Source: JAGQNP01 sp038257245
Lineage (GTDB): Bacteria; Patescibacteriota; Saccharimonadia; Saccharimonadales; JACQNP01
Reading direction: 5' to 3'
Assembly: GCA_038257245.1 (NCBI GenBank)
Contig: JBBSJL010000004.1
Location: 1 to 56,338, forward strand
Length of the DNA stretch: 56,338 bases
Part shown: piece by piece, positions 32,048 through 39,942 of the stretch
Layout: the number at the start of each line of letters is the position of its first letter
Position numbering within the stretch: the stretch's first letter is position 1
Notes under the pieces: model-generated
What the model was told of the DNA's origin: nothing
Database searches by the model: none
What the model saw: only the letters and a program-made list of their open reading frames with translations
Made by a program: the position numbers and the translations under genes

Positions 32048-33351
32048 GTAATGGCGTAATTGTTTCTATCAAAGACCTTATTGTCAGAGCCCAATTCGAC
32101 GAAGGATCACCAAGAATTGGTGAGCTAGTTGTAGTCGACAATGGTCACGAAACCAAACTGCTAGTAGACCACCTCGAACCTGGGGGCATTGCCATGTGTC
32201 TTAACGTTCGTTCTGATCGTAGAATTCAAAAAGGTATGCCTGTACTAAGAACAGGTAAGGGTATAGAAGTGCCTACCGGTGATAAAACCATTGGGCGAAT
32301 ATTGGATGCATTGGGTGGCTCACTTGATGGACAACCCGAAATTACCGGTGATGACATCGTATACAAAGACATTATGAAATTACCAGAGCGTTCAACCGAT
32401 TTTTCAGTGTCAAAACCAGAAATTCTAGAAACAGGTATCAAGGTCATAGACTTCTTTACTCCATTTGTAAAAGGAAGAAAAATTGGGATTATTGGCGGTG
32501 CAGGTGTCGGTAAGACGGTACTCACCATGGAGCTTATTAATAACATTGCCAAAAGTGGCAGCGGTCTTTCATTCTTTGCAGGTATTGGTGAGCGTATTCG
32601 TGAGGGTCATGAACTGTGGGACACATTACGTGAAAACGATCTACTTAAAAATACCTGTATGTTTTTCGGACAAATGAATGAAAATCCAGTACAAAGGTCG
32701 TTAGTAGCTGTTTCTGCTGTTGCTTTGGCCGAATATTTTCGTGATGAGCGCGGAAAAGACATTTTATTTTTCGCAGATAACATGTATCGATTCATACAAG
32801 CCCGCAACGAACTAGCTACAATTTTGGATCAAGTTCCAAACGAAGGTGGCTACGAACCAACAATATTCTCAGACATAAAAGTACTTCAAGATAGGCTTAG
32901 TTCTAACGAAAAAGGCTCAATTACTTCAGTACAGACTATTTACGTGCCAGCAGACGACCTTTCTGACCCGGCTGTGCAGCTAATTCAGCATGAATTGGAC
33001 TCCACAGTTGTACTTTCACGTAAAGTTGCTGAGCAGGGTGTTAGGCCTGCTGTTGATCTAAACCAGACTAGCTCGTCTTTACTTACACCAGACATAGTAG
33101 GCGATAGGCATTATTTACTTAGTGTCCAGGTTCTAGCAATGCTTCAGAAGTATGAATCACTGAAGGGTATTATTGCGATTATTGGTGAAAACGAATTATC
33201 ACCTTCTGACAGAGCAGACTATGCCAAGGCTAAGAAACTAATTGAGAATTTCACACAAAATATGAATGTTATGGAAAAACATAATGGTATCCCAGGAGAT
33301 TTCTTTACTAGAGAACAAACCTTACAAAGTATAGAGGAAATAATCGCATAA
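32044..33351 (+). CDS. F1 beta-subunit-like catalytic ATPase subunit
   Basis: A 435-residue beta homologue with catalytic residues kept: Walker A GGAGVGKT (151-158), GERIREG with the catalytic Glu183, FFADNMYRF with Asp245 at Walker B, GSITSVQTIYVPADDLSDPA, and a GENELSPSDR segment at the position of the DELSEED lever (381-390). The adenine-stacking Tyr of canonical beta (in IYPAVD) is Arg334 here (VRPAVDLNQTSS). The sequence is thus a competent but divergent ATPase. Its partners (alpha, gamma, epsilon, delta, b and the c-like protein) are adjacent in the canonical gene order. ATGA overlap with gamma. Confidence 0.9.
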   Translation: MSNGVIVSIKDLIVRAQFDEGSPRIGELVVVDNGHETKLLVDHLEPGGIAMCLNVRSDRRIQKGMPVLRTGKGIEVPTGDKTIGRILDALGGSLDGQPEITGDDIVYKDIMKLPERSTDFSVSKPEILETGIKVIDFFTPFVKGRKIGIIGGAGVGKTVLTMELINNIAKSGSGLSFFAGIGERIREGHELWDTLRENDLLKNTCMFFGQMNENPVQRSLVAVSAVALAEYFRDERGKDILFFADNMYRFIQARNELATILDQVPNEGGYEPTIFSDIKVLQDRLSSNEKGSITSVQTIYVPADDLSDPAVQLIQHELDSTVVLSRKVAEQGVRPAVDLNQTSSSLLTPDIVGDRHYLLSVQVLAMLQKYESLKGIIAIIGENELSPSDRADYAKAKKLIENFTQNMNVMEKHNGIPGDFFTREQTLQSIEEIIA

Positions 33352-33367
33352 CGTATGATTGAATAGT

Positions 33368-33688
33368 ATGGCAGACGAAGTAGTCCCACCAGCAGCCCAA
33401 GACAGTAAACCAGCAATCAAAGAAAAGGTTGATACGGGTGATTCAGATCACATGCACATTAAAGTTTACGCTCCGTTCAAGGTTTATTTTGATGGAATTG
33501 CAACCAGCATTTCAGCCGCAAACGATACGGGGCCCTTTGATATATTGCCGGGGCACCACAACTTCATGACTTTAATAAGCCAAGGCGAGGTAATTGTCCG
33601 AACAGACAAAGGCGAAGAAAAGTTTAAAATATCTCACGGTATTATGCATGTAAAAGCCGATGACGTTGTAGTCTTTCTAGACGTTTAA
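33368..33688 (+). CDS. F1 epsilon-subunit-like protein, beta-sandwich only
   Basis: A 106-residue protein in the epsilon position. After about 35 acidic, probably disordered residues, the rest matches the N-terminal beta-sandwich of epsilon: GPFDILPGHHNFMTLIS, GEVIVRTDKGEEKF and ISHGIMHVKADDVVVFL. The two-helix C-terminal domain that inhibits ATP hydrolysis in many bacteria is missing. I choose ATG 33368 over the in-frame TTG at 33359. In F1Fo this subunit joins gamma to the c-ring loop, so it supports a ring made by the c-like protein. Ends 4 nt from the convergent next gene. Confidence 0.8.
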   Translation: MADEVVPPAAQDSKPAIKEKVDTGDSDHMHIKVYAPFKVYFDGIATSISAANDTGPFDILPGHHNFMTLISQGEVIVRTDKGEEKFKISHGIMHVKADDVVVFLDV

Positions 33689-33692
33689 GGAT

Positions 33693-34661
33693 CTATTCAA
33701 TTACGATGTAGTCAAAGCTAAATGAAGTTCCTGGAGACGCAGGATTAATAGTGCATATACTAAATCCACTACTGGATCGGTCAATGTAATAGCCAAGCCC
33801 AGCAGCCGCGCCGCCTACGGGCGTCACAACAACATGTGGTGTGGAATTAAAACCATTAGTAAATGAAATAGCCACGAAACAACCAGCACTTGGTCCACCA
33901 CCGATGTTAATATTGACCGTACCTGCTGTATCTGTACCGCTATTAGATGCCGTTCCACCAGAACCTAGCGCTGCACCATTGGATTTTCCGGGGGTGCCAC
34001 CACCAGCATCAATGTGCCGACTGAATTGTAAATCGCCACTAATTTGTAAACTTCCTGTCGAAACTACTGGGGCTGAAATACCACCACCGAATGATCCGCC
34101 ACCAGAAACAGTCAGATTTTTCTCGACAGTTAATTGGCCTTGAACACTTACATCGCCAGATACAGATAATTTGTTAGCTTGAATTTGATCAAAGCTACCT
34201 TGGCCAGATACCGTAATTCCTGGCAGGCTCAATGTTCCACCTACTTTAATTGTGCCTGCTACATCAATACTATCGCGGAACAGAGCTTTACCAGTAAATA
34301 TAGTATTGGATTCTATATTTAACGTTTGTTTTGGATCTCCAACTTTTGTAGCACTGTTACTGAGCTCTTGTATCTGTTCTTGAGTTAGCGACTGCGTGTC
34401 GATTGTTGTAGTAGTTTCGACTTTTTTATTACGCTGAATGCCTACGAACACTATCCCGGCTGTTAAGACCAGTATTAAAATAAACAAAAGCAAGTAAATG
34501 TTTATATGCGAAACTAAACCTTGAATTCGTTTACCAAAACTTACTTTTGGTTTTTCAGGTTTCTTATCACTGCCATCTCCGGGTTTGTTCGTATTTTCTA
34601 CTACTGTATCCGGATCTTCTAGTGAATCTAACTCGTTACTTTCTTTCTGTTCATTCTCCAT
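33693..34661 (-). CDS. Membrane-anchored beta-solenoid surface protein
   Basis: A 322-residue protein. The first 55 residues are acidic then basic; residues 54-74 are a transmembrane helix (INIYLLLFILILVLTAGIVF). Residues 115-215 are short repeats with the rhythm of a bactofilin or tail-fibre beta-solenoid (FRDSIDVAGTIKVGGTLSL; SGDVSVQGQLTVEKNLTVSG). After a Gly/Ser-rich linker, the last 60 residues form a compact domain (CFVAISFTNGFNSTPHVVV then DRSSSGFSI) also seen at the ends of CPR surface proteins. It should project outside the cell. It is convergent with the ATPase-like operon, so it is a neighbour but not cotranscribed. Confidence 0.7.
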   Translation of the reverse strand: MENEQKESNELDSLEDPDTVVENTNKPGDGSDKKPEKPKVSFGKRIQGLVSHINIYLLLFILILVLTAGIVFVGIQRNKKVETTTTIDTQSLTQEQIQELSNSATKVGDPKQTLNIESNTIFTGKALFRDSIDVAGTIKVGGTLSLPGITVSGQGSFDQIQANKLSVSGDVSVQGQLTVEKNLTVSGGGSFGGGISAPVVSTGSLQISGDLQFSRHIDAGGGTPGKSNGAALGSGGTASNSGTDTAGTVNINIGGGPSAGCFVAISFTNGFNSTPHVVVTPVGGAAAGLGYYIDRSSSGFSICTINPASPGTSFSFDYIVIE

Positions 34662-34792
34662 AAATACTTCAAAGCTTATGCTTTACTGATATATATCATA
34701 CTATGTATCTCTGAAAAACATAACCAAATTGTATTTAAATAACTAATTTGTGATAATAATTATGTTATGGATGCTTAAATCCAAGGGTTGCT

Positions 34793-35488
34793 ATGTCTAA
34801 TAAATACAAAATCGGAGTAAACCACGCTAGACAAAGGCGGTTTCTTCGCTCCGCCCGTGTGTTTATCATCATAGTAATTGTTTTACTTCTTATTGCAGGC
34901 TTATTTATTTTGATTGATGCAATATTGCAAAACCGAAAGGCAAACACGCCGTCCGAAGCTACCACGCCTGTGTCATCTTCCATCGCGCCAAGTATAGAAA
35001 TATTCACTTCTCCTTACTTTCAGTTTCAAACTGATAAGAATTGGCGTTTTATTGCCAACGAGTCCACAGGCACTAAGTTTGTGTACCGTCGTGGTACAGA
35101 TAATTTAGTTAGCGGCGACATGACAGTATATATTAATTCAGGCCCTGCTGATACTCAAGCAACCAGAGTATTGCCCGTCACCCTTCAGTCAGACCCCAAC
35201 AAGCTTAAAGCAAGTTTTGTTTCGGAACATTGTAGCAAAAACCTGGCCAAAGAGATCAGAGATACAACAGGCGAAATAACACTTACATTAAATTCTGTTA
35301 GATTTTTATGTGACGCTGACGGCACAAACTACACCATAATCGTTGGGTTAGAAAACGGTACTTTTTCCATGAATTTCAAACGACCAGACGGAACCAATGC
35401 CACCTACATTGTCTTTTTTAGAGACCTTCGATTTTCAGCGGAACCATCCGAATTCGAAACAATAATGAATTCATTTCAAATTCGCTAG
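34793..35488 (+). CDS. Membrane-anchored extracytoplasmic protein of unknown function
   Basis: A 231-residue protein: basic N-terminus (HARQRRFLRSAR), one transmembrane helix (about residues 23-45), a Thr/Ser/Pro linker, then a beta-rich domain opening with SPYFQFQTDKNWRFIANEST. Two cysteines (CSKN and FLCDAD) could form a disulphide. No family is recognised. The layout repeats that of 9649-10845. AAGGG lies about 8 nt upstream of the ATG. Confidence 0.6.
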   Translation: MSNKYKIGVNHARQRRFLRSARVFIIIVIVLLLIAGLFILIDAILQNRKANTPSEATTPVSSSIAPSIEIFTSPYFQFQTDKNWRFIANESTGTKFVYRRGTDNLVSGDMTVYINSGPADTQATRVLPVTLQSDPNKLKASFVSEHCSKNLAKEIRDTTGEITLTLNSVRFLCDADGTNYTIIVGLENGTFSMNFKRPDGTNATYIVFFRDLRFSAEPSEFETIMNSFQIR

Positions 35489-35524
35489 CAACAAAATAAT
35501 TATCTTTATGCTAATATTTATAAG

Positions 35525-36295
35525 ATGAGAATAAAAGCTCTTTGGTTGTTGATATTTGCGTTTATATTCACTGTTAGTGGCACCACTGTGCTAGCTCAAC
35601 AATCATCCTCTACAAACTACCGGGTTGATGAAACATTTTTTGGTTCTGGAGGTGAACTAGATGCAAGCAGTGCGACATATCGAGCCCAGCAATCAGCTGG
35701 CGGCCTAGGCGTTGGCTATACCTCAAGTACGAGTTACGACGTAAATGGAGGTTTTCTAACTCAAAACAATGCTTACCTGGAAATGTCAGTAGAAAACGTA
35801 ACCGTTGATTTTGGAACTCTTTCCCCCTCCAGTACTTCATCGGGTGCCGCACAAGGCGGCGTATGCAACTGCTCGTTCATCGTCAGAACATATGTGTCAT
35901 CACAATACGTTGTCTATTCAATAAGTGATCCACCTACTAATGAAAGTGGTGACATACTGACGGCCAAGTCAGTACAGGGGTTACCGTCAGTTGATCAAAA
36001 TGTAGAAGAATTTGGCATGAATGTGGTTGCAAATACAACTCCGGCAATAGGAGCTGACCCTACTAATTATCCGGATAATACTTTTGCAGATGGACAAGCT
36101 GGCTCGGGGTATGAAATAACCGATCAGTTCAAATATGCCAAGGATGATATTATCGCCAGGTCGCAAGCGTCAGCCGGTAACCCTGCAACCGGTAGAACCG
36201 ATTACACGATCTCCTACATTGCCAAGATCAATAACATTACCGCCGCTGGTCTGTATACAATGAACCAAACTCTAGTGACTGTACCTACTTACTAA
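35525..36295 (+). CDS. Secreted surface protein, family member 1
   Basis: A 256-residue protein with a signal peptide (LLIFAFIFTVSGTTVLAQQ, cleavage after LAQ or near it). It contains YLEMSVENVTVDFGTLSPS, FGMNVVANTTPAIGADP and ends in YTISYIAKINNITAAGLYT then TLVTVPTY. The FG-(M/I)-N-(V/L)-x-A-N block and the C-terminal pattern YIA..(A/P)G-x-Y..T recur in the two following proteins. The signal and lack of other membrane segments make it a released or wall-bound protein. A TAATAT element ends 7 nt before the ATG. It starts the surface locus. Confidence 0.7.
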   Translation: MRIKALWLLIFAFIFTVSGTTVLAQQSSSTNYRVDETFFGSGGELDASSATYRAQQSAGGLGVGYTSSTSYDVNGGFLTQNNAYLEMSVENVTVDFGTLSPSSTSSGAAQGGVCNCSFIVRTYVSSQYVVYSISDPPTNESGDILTAKSVQGLPSVDQNVEEFGMNVVANTTPAIGADPTNYPDNTFADGQAGSGYEITDQFKYAKDDIIARSQASAGNPATGRTDYTISYIAKINNITAAGLYTMNQTLVTVPTY

Positions 36296-36332
36296 TTATC
36301 CACTCCCTGTGGATAAACATAAGTGTAATTAG

Positions 36333-36361
36333 TTGCTTATGGTTACGAATAATGGTATAAA
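36333..36361 (+). promoter_or_regulatory. Strong promoter of the second surface protein
   Basis: TTGCTT (36333-36338), exactly 17 bp, TATAAA (36356-36361) with TGG before it, an extended -10. Unlike the leaderless genes it is followed by a 45-nt leader with AAAAGGAG about 9 nt before the ATG, suggesting high expression. Confidence 0.65.
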
Positions 36362-36411
36362 TCTAAGGCAATCAACCAAAACAAAAAACAATTTAAAAAG
36401 GAGAATATATT

Positions 36412-37701
36412 ATGAAGCAAACTCTTCATAGGCTTGACTATAGGAAAAGTATGTCCAGAATGTTGCAAATTGCAGCAGCCGGAATGTTACTGACCGCAAG
36501 TATTGCCCAAATTATTGGGTTTCAAAGTGCCGAAGCAGCACAGATGGGGTCACGCAAGGTCACAATCAGTGATTCTGAAATAAGCGCCACAGGCGTAGAC
36601 TATACCTTCACCTTCACTACAGCTACATCAGCTGCTATTCAAGGTGTAAGGTTACAGTTTTGTGACACACCACTAGGTACATGTAACGCTGTTTCAGGCG
36701 TGTCTGTAGCTACTGCTGACGCAACCGCTGCCACACAGACCTGGACTAATGCAGGTGACATAGATGACAACGGTAGCTTAGACGAAGGTGACTGTACAGA
36801 AGCAACTAACTCTGCATTTGAAATATGCTTAGAGCGAGCAAACGCAACTGCCGAAGCCGCAGCCTCTAAAGTATTTACACTAAATACAGTAACTAACGCA
36901 GACGCTCAAGACACAGTATATGTACGTATCGCTACTTATAGTGATACAGCATTTGCTACTTTAGTCGACAGCGGTATCGTTGCAGCCGCAATGGTTCGAC
37001 AACTAACAGTTAATGGCCGCGTTCAGGAACGTCTAGAATTCTGTGTATCAGCAATCGATGACGCTGCTGCACTGCCAGCAAACTGTACTGCAATGGGTTC
37101 AAACACCACTATAGACTTAGGTGTAATCGATAATTCATCGGTTAAAATAGCACCGCAAAACGATGCTACTCCAAGTGACGGAGCAAACGATGACTATGGC
37201 ATAGCCATGATTAACACCAACGCTTCTAGTGGCGTAGTGCTAACCTACTTCCCAGAAGCTGCCGCTACAGGAACAAACGAACTGCGATCTTTCCGTGTTA
37301 CAGGTGCTACATGTAATGTTTCCGGTACTGACGTAACTGACCAGTGTTTCCAAGACGCAACACCTAACAACACTGCAGATGTTTTCGCAGCTGGAACAGA
37401 ACGATTTGGAATGGTAGTCCCATGTGTTGACAATACACAAGGTACAACCACTAACCTTACTACAGTTCCTACAGCCTATAACGGTGACGACAACGACGTA
37501 ACTTTTGCTGGTGACTGTGAGAACGAAGCAGAAACAGAATTTGCTTGGAATGATTCAGCTACAGCTGCAACGCTAGCTAGCTCATCAAACGTTGTTGACG
37601 ACGAAATAGTTAAGCTACGATTCGCAGCTACAGCTAGCGCAACGACACCAACAGGTTCATACACAGTAACTACTACTTATATTGCTACACCTACTTTCTA
37701 A
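36412..37701 (+). CDS. Secreted surface protein, family member 2, probably abundant
   Basis: A 429-residue protein with signal peptide (residues about 16-43, ending in SAEAAQ). The mature part is Ala/Thr/Asn/Asp-rich, acidic, with few Lys, like S-layer or sheath proteins. It shows GVRLQFCDTPLGTC (cysteine pair shared with the next protein), LEFCVSAIDDAAALPANC, IDLGVIDNSS and ends in FAATASATTPTGSY then TYIATPTF. The best promoter and Shine-Dalgarno site of the window, and biased repetitive codon use (GCT, ACA, GTA), suggest strong expression. No anchor is visible, so retention would need a partner such as the 38870 protein. Structural surface role is inferred. Confidence 0.7.
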   Translation: MKQTLHRLDYRKSMSRMLQIAAAGMLLTASIAQIIGFQSAEAAQMGSRKVTISDSEISATGVDYTFTFTTATSAAIQGVRLQFCDTPLGTCNAVSGVSVATADATAATQTWTNAGDIDDNGSLDEGDCTEATNSAFEICLERANATAEAAASKVFTLNTVTNADAQDTVYVRIATYSDTAFATLVDSGIVAAAMVRQLTVNGRVQERLEFCVSAIDDAAALPANCTAMGSNTTIDLGVIDNSSVKIAPQNDATPSDGANDDYGIAMINTNASSGVVLTYFPEAAATGTNELRSFRVTGATCNVSGTDVTDQCFQDATPNNTADVFAAGTERFGMVVPCVDNTQGTTTNLTTVPTAYNGDDNDVTFAGDCENEAETEFAWNDSATAATLASSSNVVDDEIVKLRFAATASATTPTGSYTVTTTYIATPTF

Positions 37702-37746
37702 GTAAACGTAGAAACAAAAGCAATAAACTAGTACAATTACAAGCAT

Positions 37747-38805
37747 ATGCGAGGGCCGACAAACAAATACTGGTTACGATATGCAACAATGACGCTACTT
37801 ATAATAGTAGCGTCATTTGTTAATTTATTAATTCCACTGAAGGCAGGCGCTGCTGAGTTAACTAGTAGATCAATAGTCGTAGCTTCAAGTGTTTCCAGCG
37901 CATTAACTAATCACAGATATAACTTCAGAGTTAACGGCGCGATTACTATCGGGTCGTTAGAGATCGAGTACTGTACAAATACACCCTTAATTGGAGCACC
38001 TTGTGTCGCACCTGCAGGCTTTAGCTTAGTTTCATCATCTATGGGGGCACAAACAGGTTTAACAGGTTTTTCTATACATCCAAGTACCACAACGAATAGG
38101 CTTATTCTTGGCAGAACTCCGTCGGGGGTTGTGCCGCCGACCACAGCTGCGATTACAGTTAATAGTATCAATAACCCCAGTACACCAAATCAAGCAGTAT
38201 TTGTTCGCATAAGTACATTCGCCACTAATAATGCTACTGGGATTAGGGGTGATAACGGATCTGTTGTCTTCGCCACTACCAGGTCATTAAATGTTAGCGG
38301 CTTTGTACCACCGTATTTAACATTTTGTGTCGGCAATACTGTGGCAGCAGATTGTTCCAGCGCGACTGGTAACTATCTGGATTTTGGTGAACTTACAAAC
38401 CTAACCACCAGAACAGTTACCAGTCAATTTGCTGCGGCAACGAATGATAATACTGGCTATGTCGCAACCGTATCGGGACTTACTTTGATTTCAGGAAATA
38501 ATATAATCCCTGGGCTAGTAACACCTACAGTGAGTTTACCCGGAACATCACAGTTTGGTATTAATTTGCGTGCCAATTCGTCGCCTGTCGTTGGTACTGA
38601 CAAAACAGGCGTTGGTACAGGAGTTCCAGCTGCTGCATTCAATACACCCAATAACTATGCTTTTCAGAATGGTAATATTGTAAGTTCACCAAAATCTACG
38701 GATTTTAACGTTTTTACGGTAACCTATATTGCTAATGTAGCCCCAAATCAGCCACCAGGTATCTATATATCAACATTTACCTTTATTGCAACGGTGTCAT
38801 TTTAA
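37747..38805 (+). CDS. Secreted surface protein, family member 3
   Basis: A 352-residue paralogue of the preceding gene. Signal peptide at about 12-36 (TLLIIVASFVNLLIPLKAGA). TSRSIVVASSVSSALTNHRY, LEIEYCTNTPLIGAPC, YLTFCVGNT..C, LDFGELTNL and FGINLRANSSPVVGTD align with parts of the two upstream proteins, and it ends in VTYIANVAPNQPPGIY then FIATVSF. A TACAAT element lies 9 nt before the ATG, so it may have its own leaderless transcript besides read-through. Confidence 0.7.
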   Translation: MRGPTNKYWLRYATMTLLIIVASFVNLLIPLKAGAAELTSRSIVVASSVSSALTNHRYNFRVNGAITIGSLEIEYCTNTPLIGAPCVAPAGFSLVSSSMGAQTGLTGFSIHPSTTTNRLILGRTPSGVVPPTTAAITVNSINNPSTPNQAVFVRISTFATNNATGIRGDNGSVVFATTRSLNVSGFVPPYLTFCVGNTVAADCSSATGNYLDFGELTNLTTRTVTSQFAAATNDNTGYVATVSGLTLISGNNIIPGLVTPTVSLPGTSQFGINLRANSSPVVGTDKTGVGTGVPAAAFNTPNNYAFQNGNIVSSPKSTDFNVFTVTYIANVAPNQPPGIYISTFTFIATVSF

Positions 38806-38869
38806 CATTTACATAGTCTGATATATTGCTTATACTTGATACCAATAGACTTAAGGAGGGAATGCATTA

Positions 38870-39874
38870 ATGGTTAATATTAAACGTATAATATCGGGTG
38901 TACTTATGGTAGCTTTGCTAGCTATAGCACCATTATCGGTGGGGATCGCACAGGAAGAAAAAGGCGGTAGTGGTTTACAGATCACTCCTACTAGGACAGA
39001 AATGTCTCTGCTCCCAGGTGAACAAAAAGATTTTGATATTACTGTCAAAAATATCACCCAAGGTACTATTCAGGTAAAATCTTTCTTTAACGATTTTGAA
39101 TCTGATGGAGTAACTGGGGATCCGCAAATAGTTATAGATCCAAACCGACAAGTTCCTAACTCCATGAAGGACTATATTAAAGGTATTGATGATTTTACTT
39201 TAGAAAAAGGTGCTTCGAAATCGGTTAACTTGACAGTAGACTTGCCACCAGACACTAGCCCTGGAGGGTACTATGGTGTTGTCAGGTTCGCTGCCTTCCC
39301 AGAAGGAGCAGACACGAGTGGAGAAACTCAAGTATCTCTAAATGCTAGCGTGGCTTCTCTTCTGTTGGTAGAAGCATCCGGTGATATAACTGAACAGATC
39401 CAGATAACTAGTATTAAGAATTGTAATTTAAGTGATGAAGAGGGTTCTAAAACTAATGCTAAGTGTGAAAGTTCTGGTGGGCTATTCTTCGGTACAGGAC
39501 CAAATTACACAAGCATAGCAATCGATAATAAAGGCAATAGTTTCTCTCGACCATTTGGCAGGGTTGCGGTTACGCGTGGTGGTACAGAAGTTTATGCTTA
39601 CGAGCTAAACAATAAAGAACCCCGTGGTGCCATTTTGCCAAATTCATCTCGTATATTTACTGACAAGATTGAAAATGTCGATAAGTTGGGCAGGTACACT
39701 GTTACTACCAACATTTCTCATGGTCAAGGTGGCGAGGTAATAACCCAAACCGCTAGCTTCTGGTATATCCCTACCTGGGCATTACTGGTTGGAGTCGGAC
39801 TATTAATAGCATTAATAGTATTGGTATTTACTATCTATAAAAAGATGGGCAAAAAACGTAAATCGCGAAAATAA
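38870..39874 (+). CDS. DUF916-like membrane-anchored surface protein
   Basis: A 334-residue protein with signal peptide (ISGVLMVALLAIAPLSVGIAQ), an Ig-like region beginning with LQITPTRTEMSLLPGEQ and KDFDITVKNITQGTIQVK, then LPPDTSPGGYYGVVRF, typical of the DUF916/WxL-interacting protein and related 'P-pod' folds that bind WxL proteins and peptidoglycan. A second domain starts near residue 190. Residues 300-323 form a transmembrane helix and the tail is basic (KKMGKKRKSRK), so the domains face outward. A strong AAGGAGGG Shine-Dalgarno site is present. Beside three secreted paralogues it is the natural anchor for them; this is inference by analogy. Confidence 0.75.
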   Translation: MVNIKRIISGVLMVALLAIAPLSVGIAQEEKGGSGLQITPTRTEMSLLPGEQKDFDITVKNITQGTIQVKSFFNDFESDGVTGDPQIVIDPNRQVPNSMKDYIKGIDDFTLEKGASKSVNLTVDLPPDTSPGGYYGVVRFAAFPEGADTSGETQVSLNASVASLLLVEASGDITEQIQITSIKNCNLSDEEGSKTNAKCESSGGLFFGTGPNYTSIAIDNKGNSFSRPFGRVAVTRGGTEVYAYELNNKEPRGAILPNSSRIFTDKIENVDKLGRYTVTTNISHGQGGEVITQTASFWYIPTWALLVGVGLLIALIVLVFTIYKKMGKKRKSRK

Positions 39875-39893
39875 AAGCAAGGGATAATTAATT

Positions 39894-39926
39894 CACACCC
39901 AACTGGTTAATTATCAGTTGGGTGTG
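39894..39926 (+). terminator. 12-bp hairpin between surface genes
   Basis: CACACCCAACTG (39894-39905) and CAGTTGGGTGTG (39915-39926) are perfectly complementary around a 9-nt AT loop. Only TTAA follows, so termination may be partial. The -10 of the next gene (TATAAC) starts 5 nt later. Confidence 0.65.
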
Positions 39927-39942
39927 TTAATATAACATAAGC

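Noticed and set aside
27770..33688. Ordinary F-type ATP synthase operon
   Set aside because: There is no a subunit, and the c-position protein has an added exported domain and lacks the helix-2 carboxylate, so the standard label would hide the main features.
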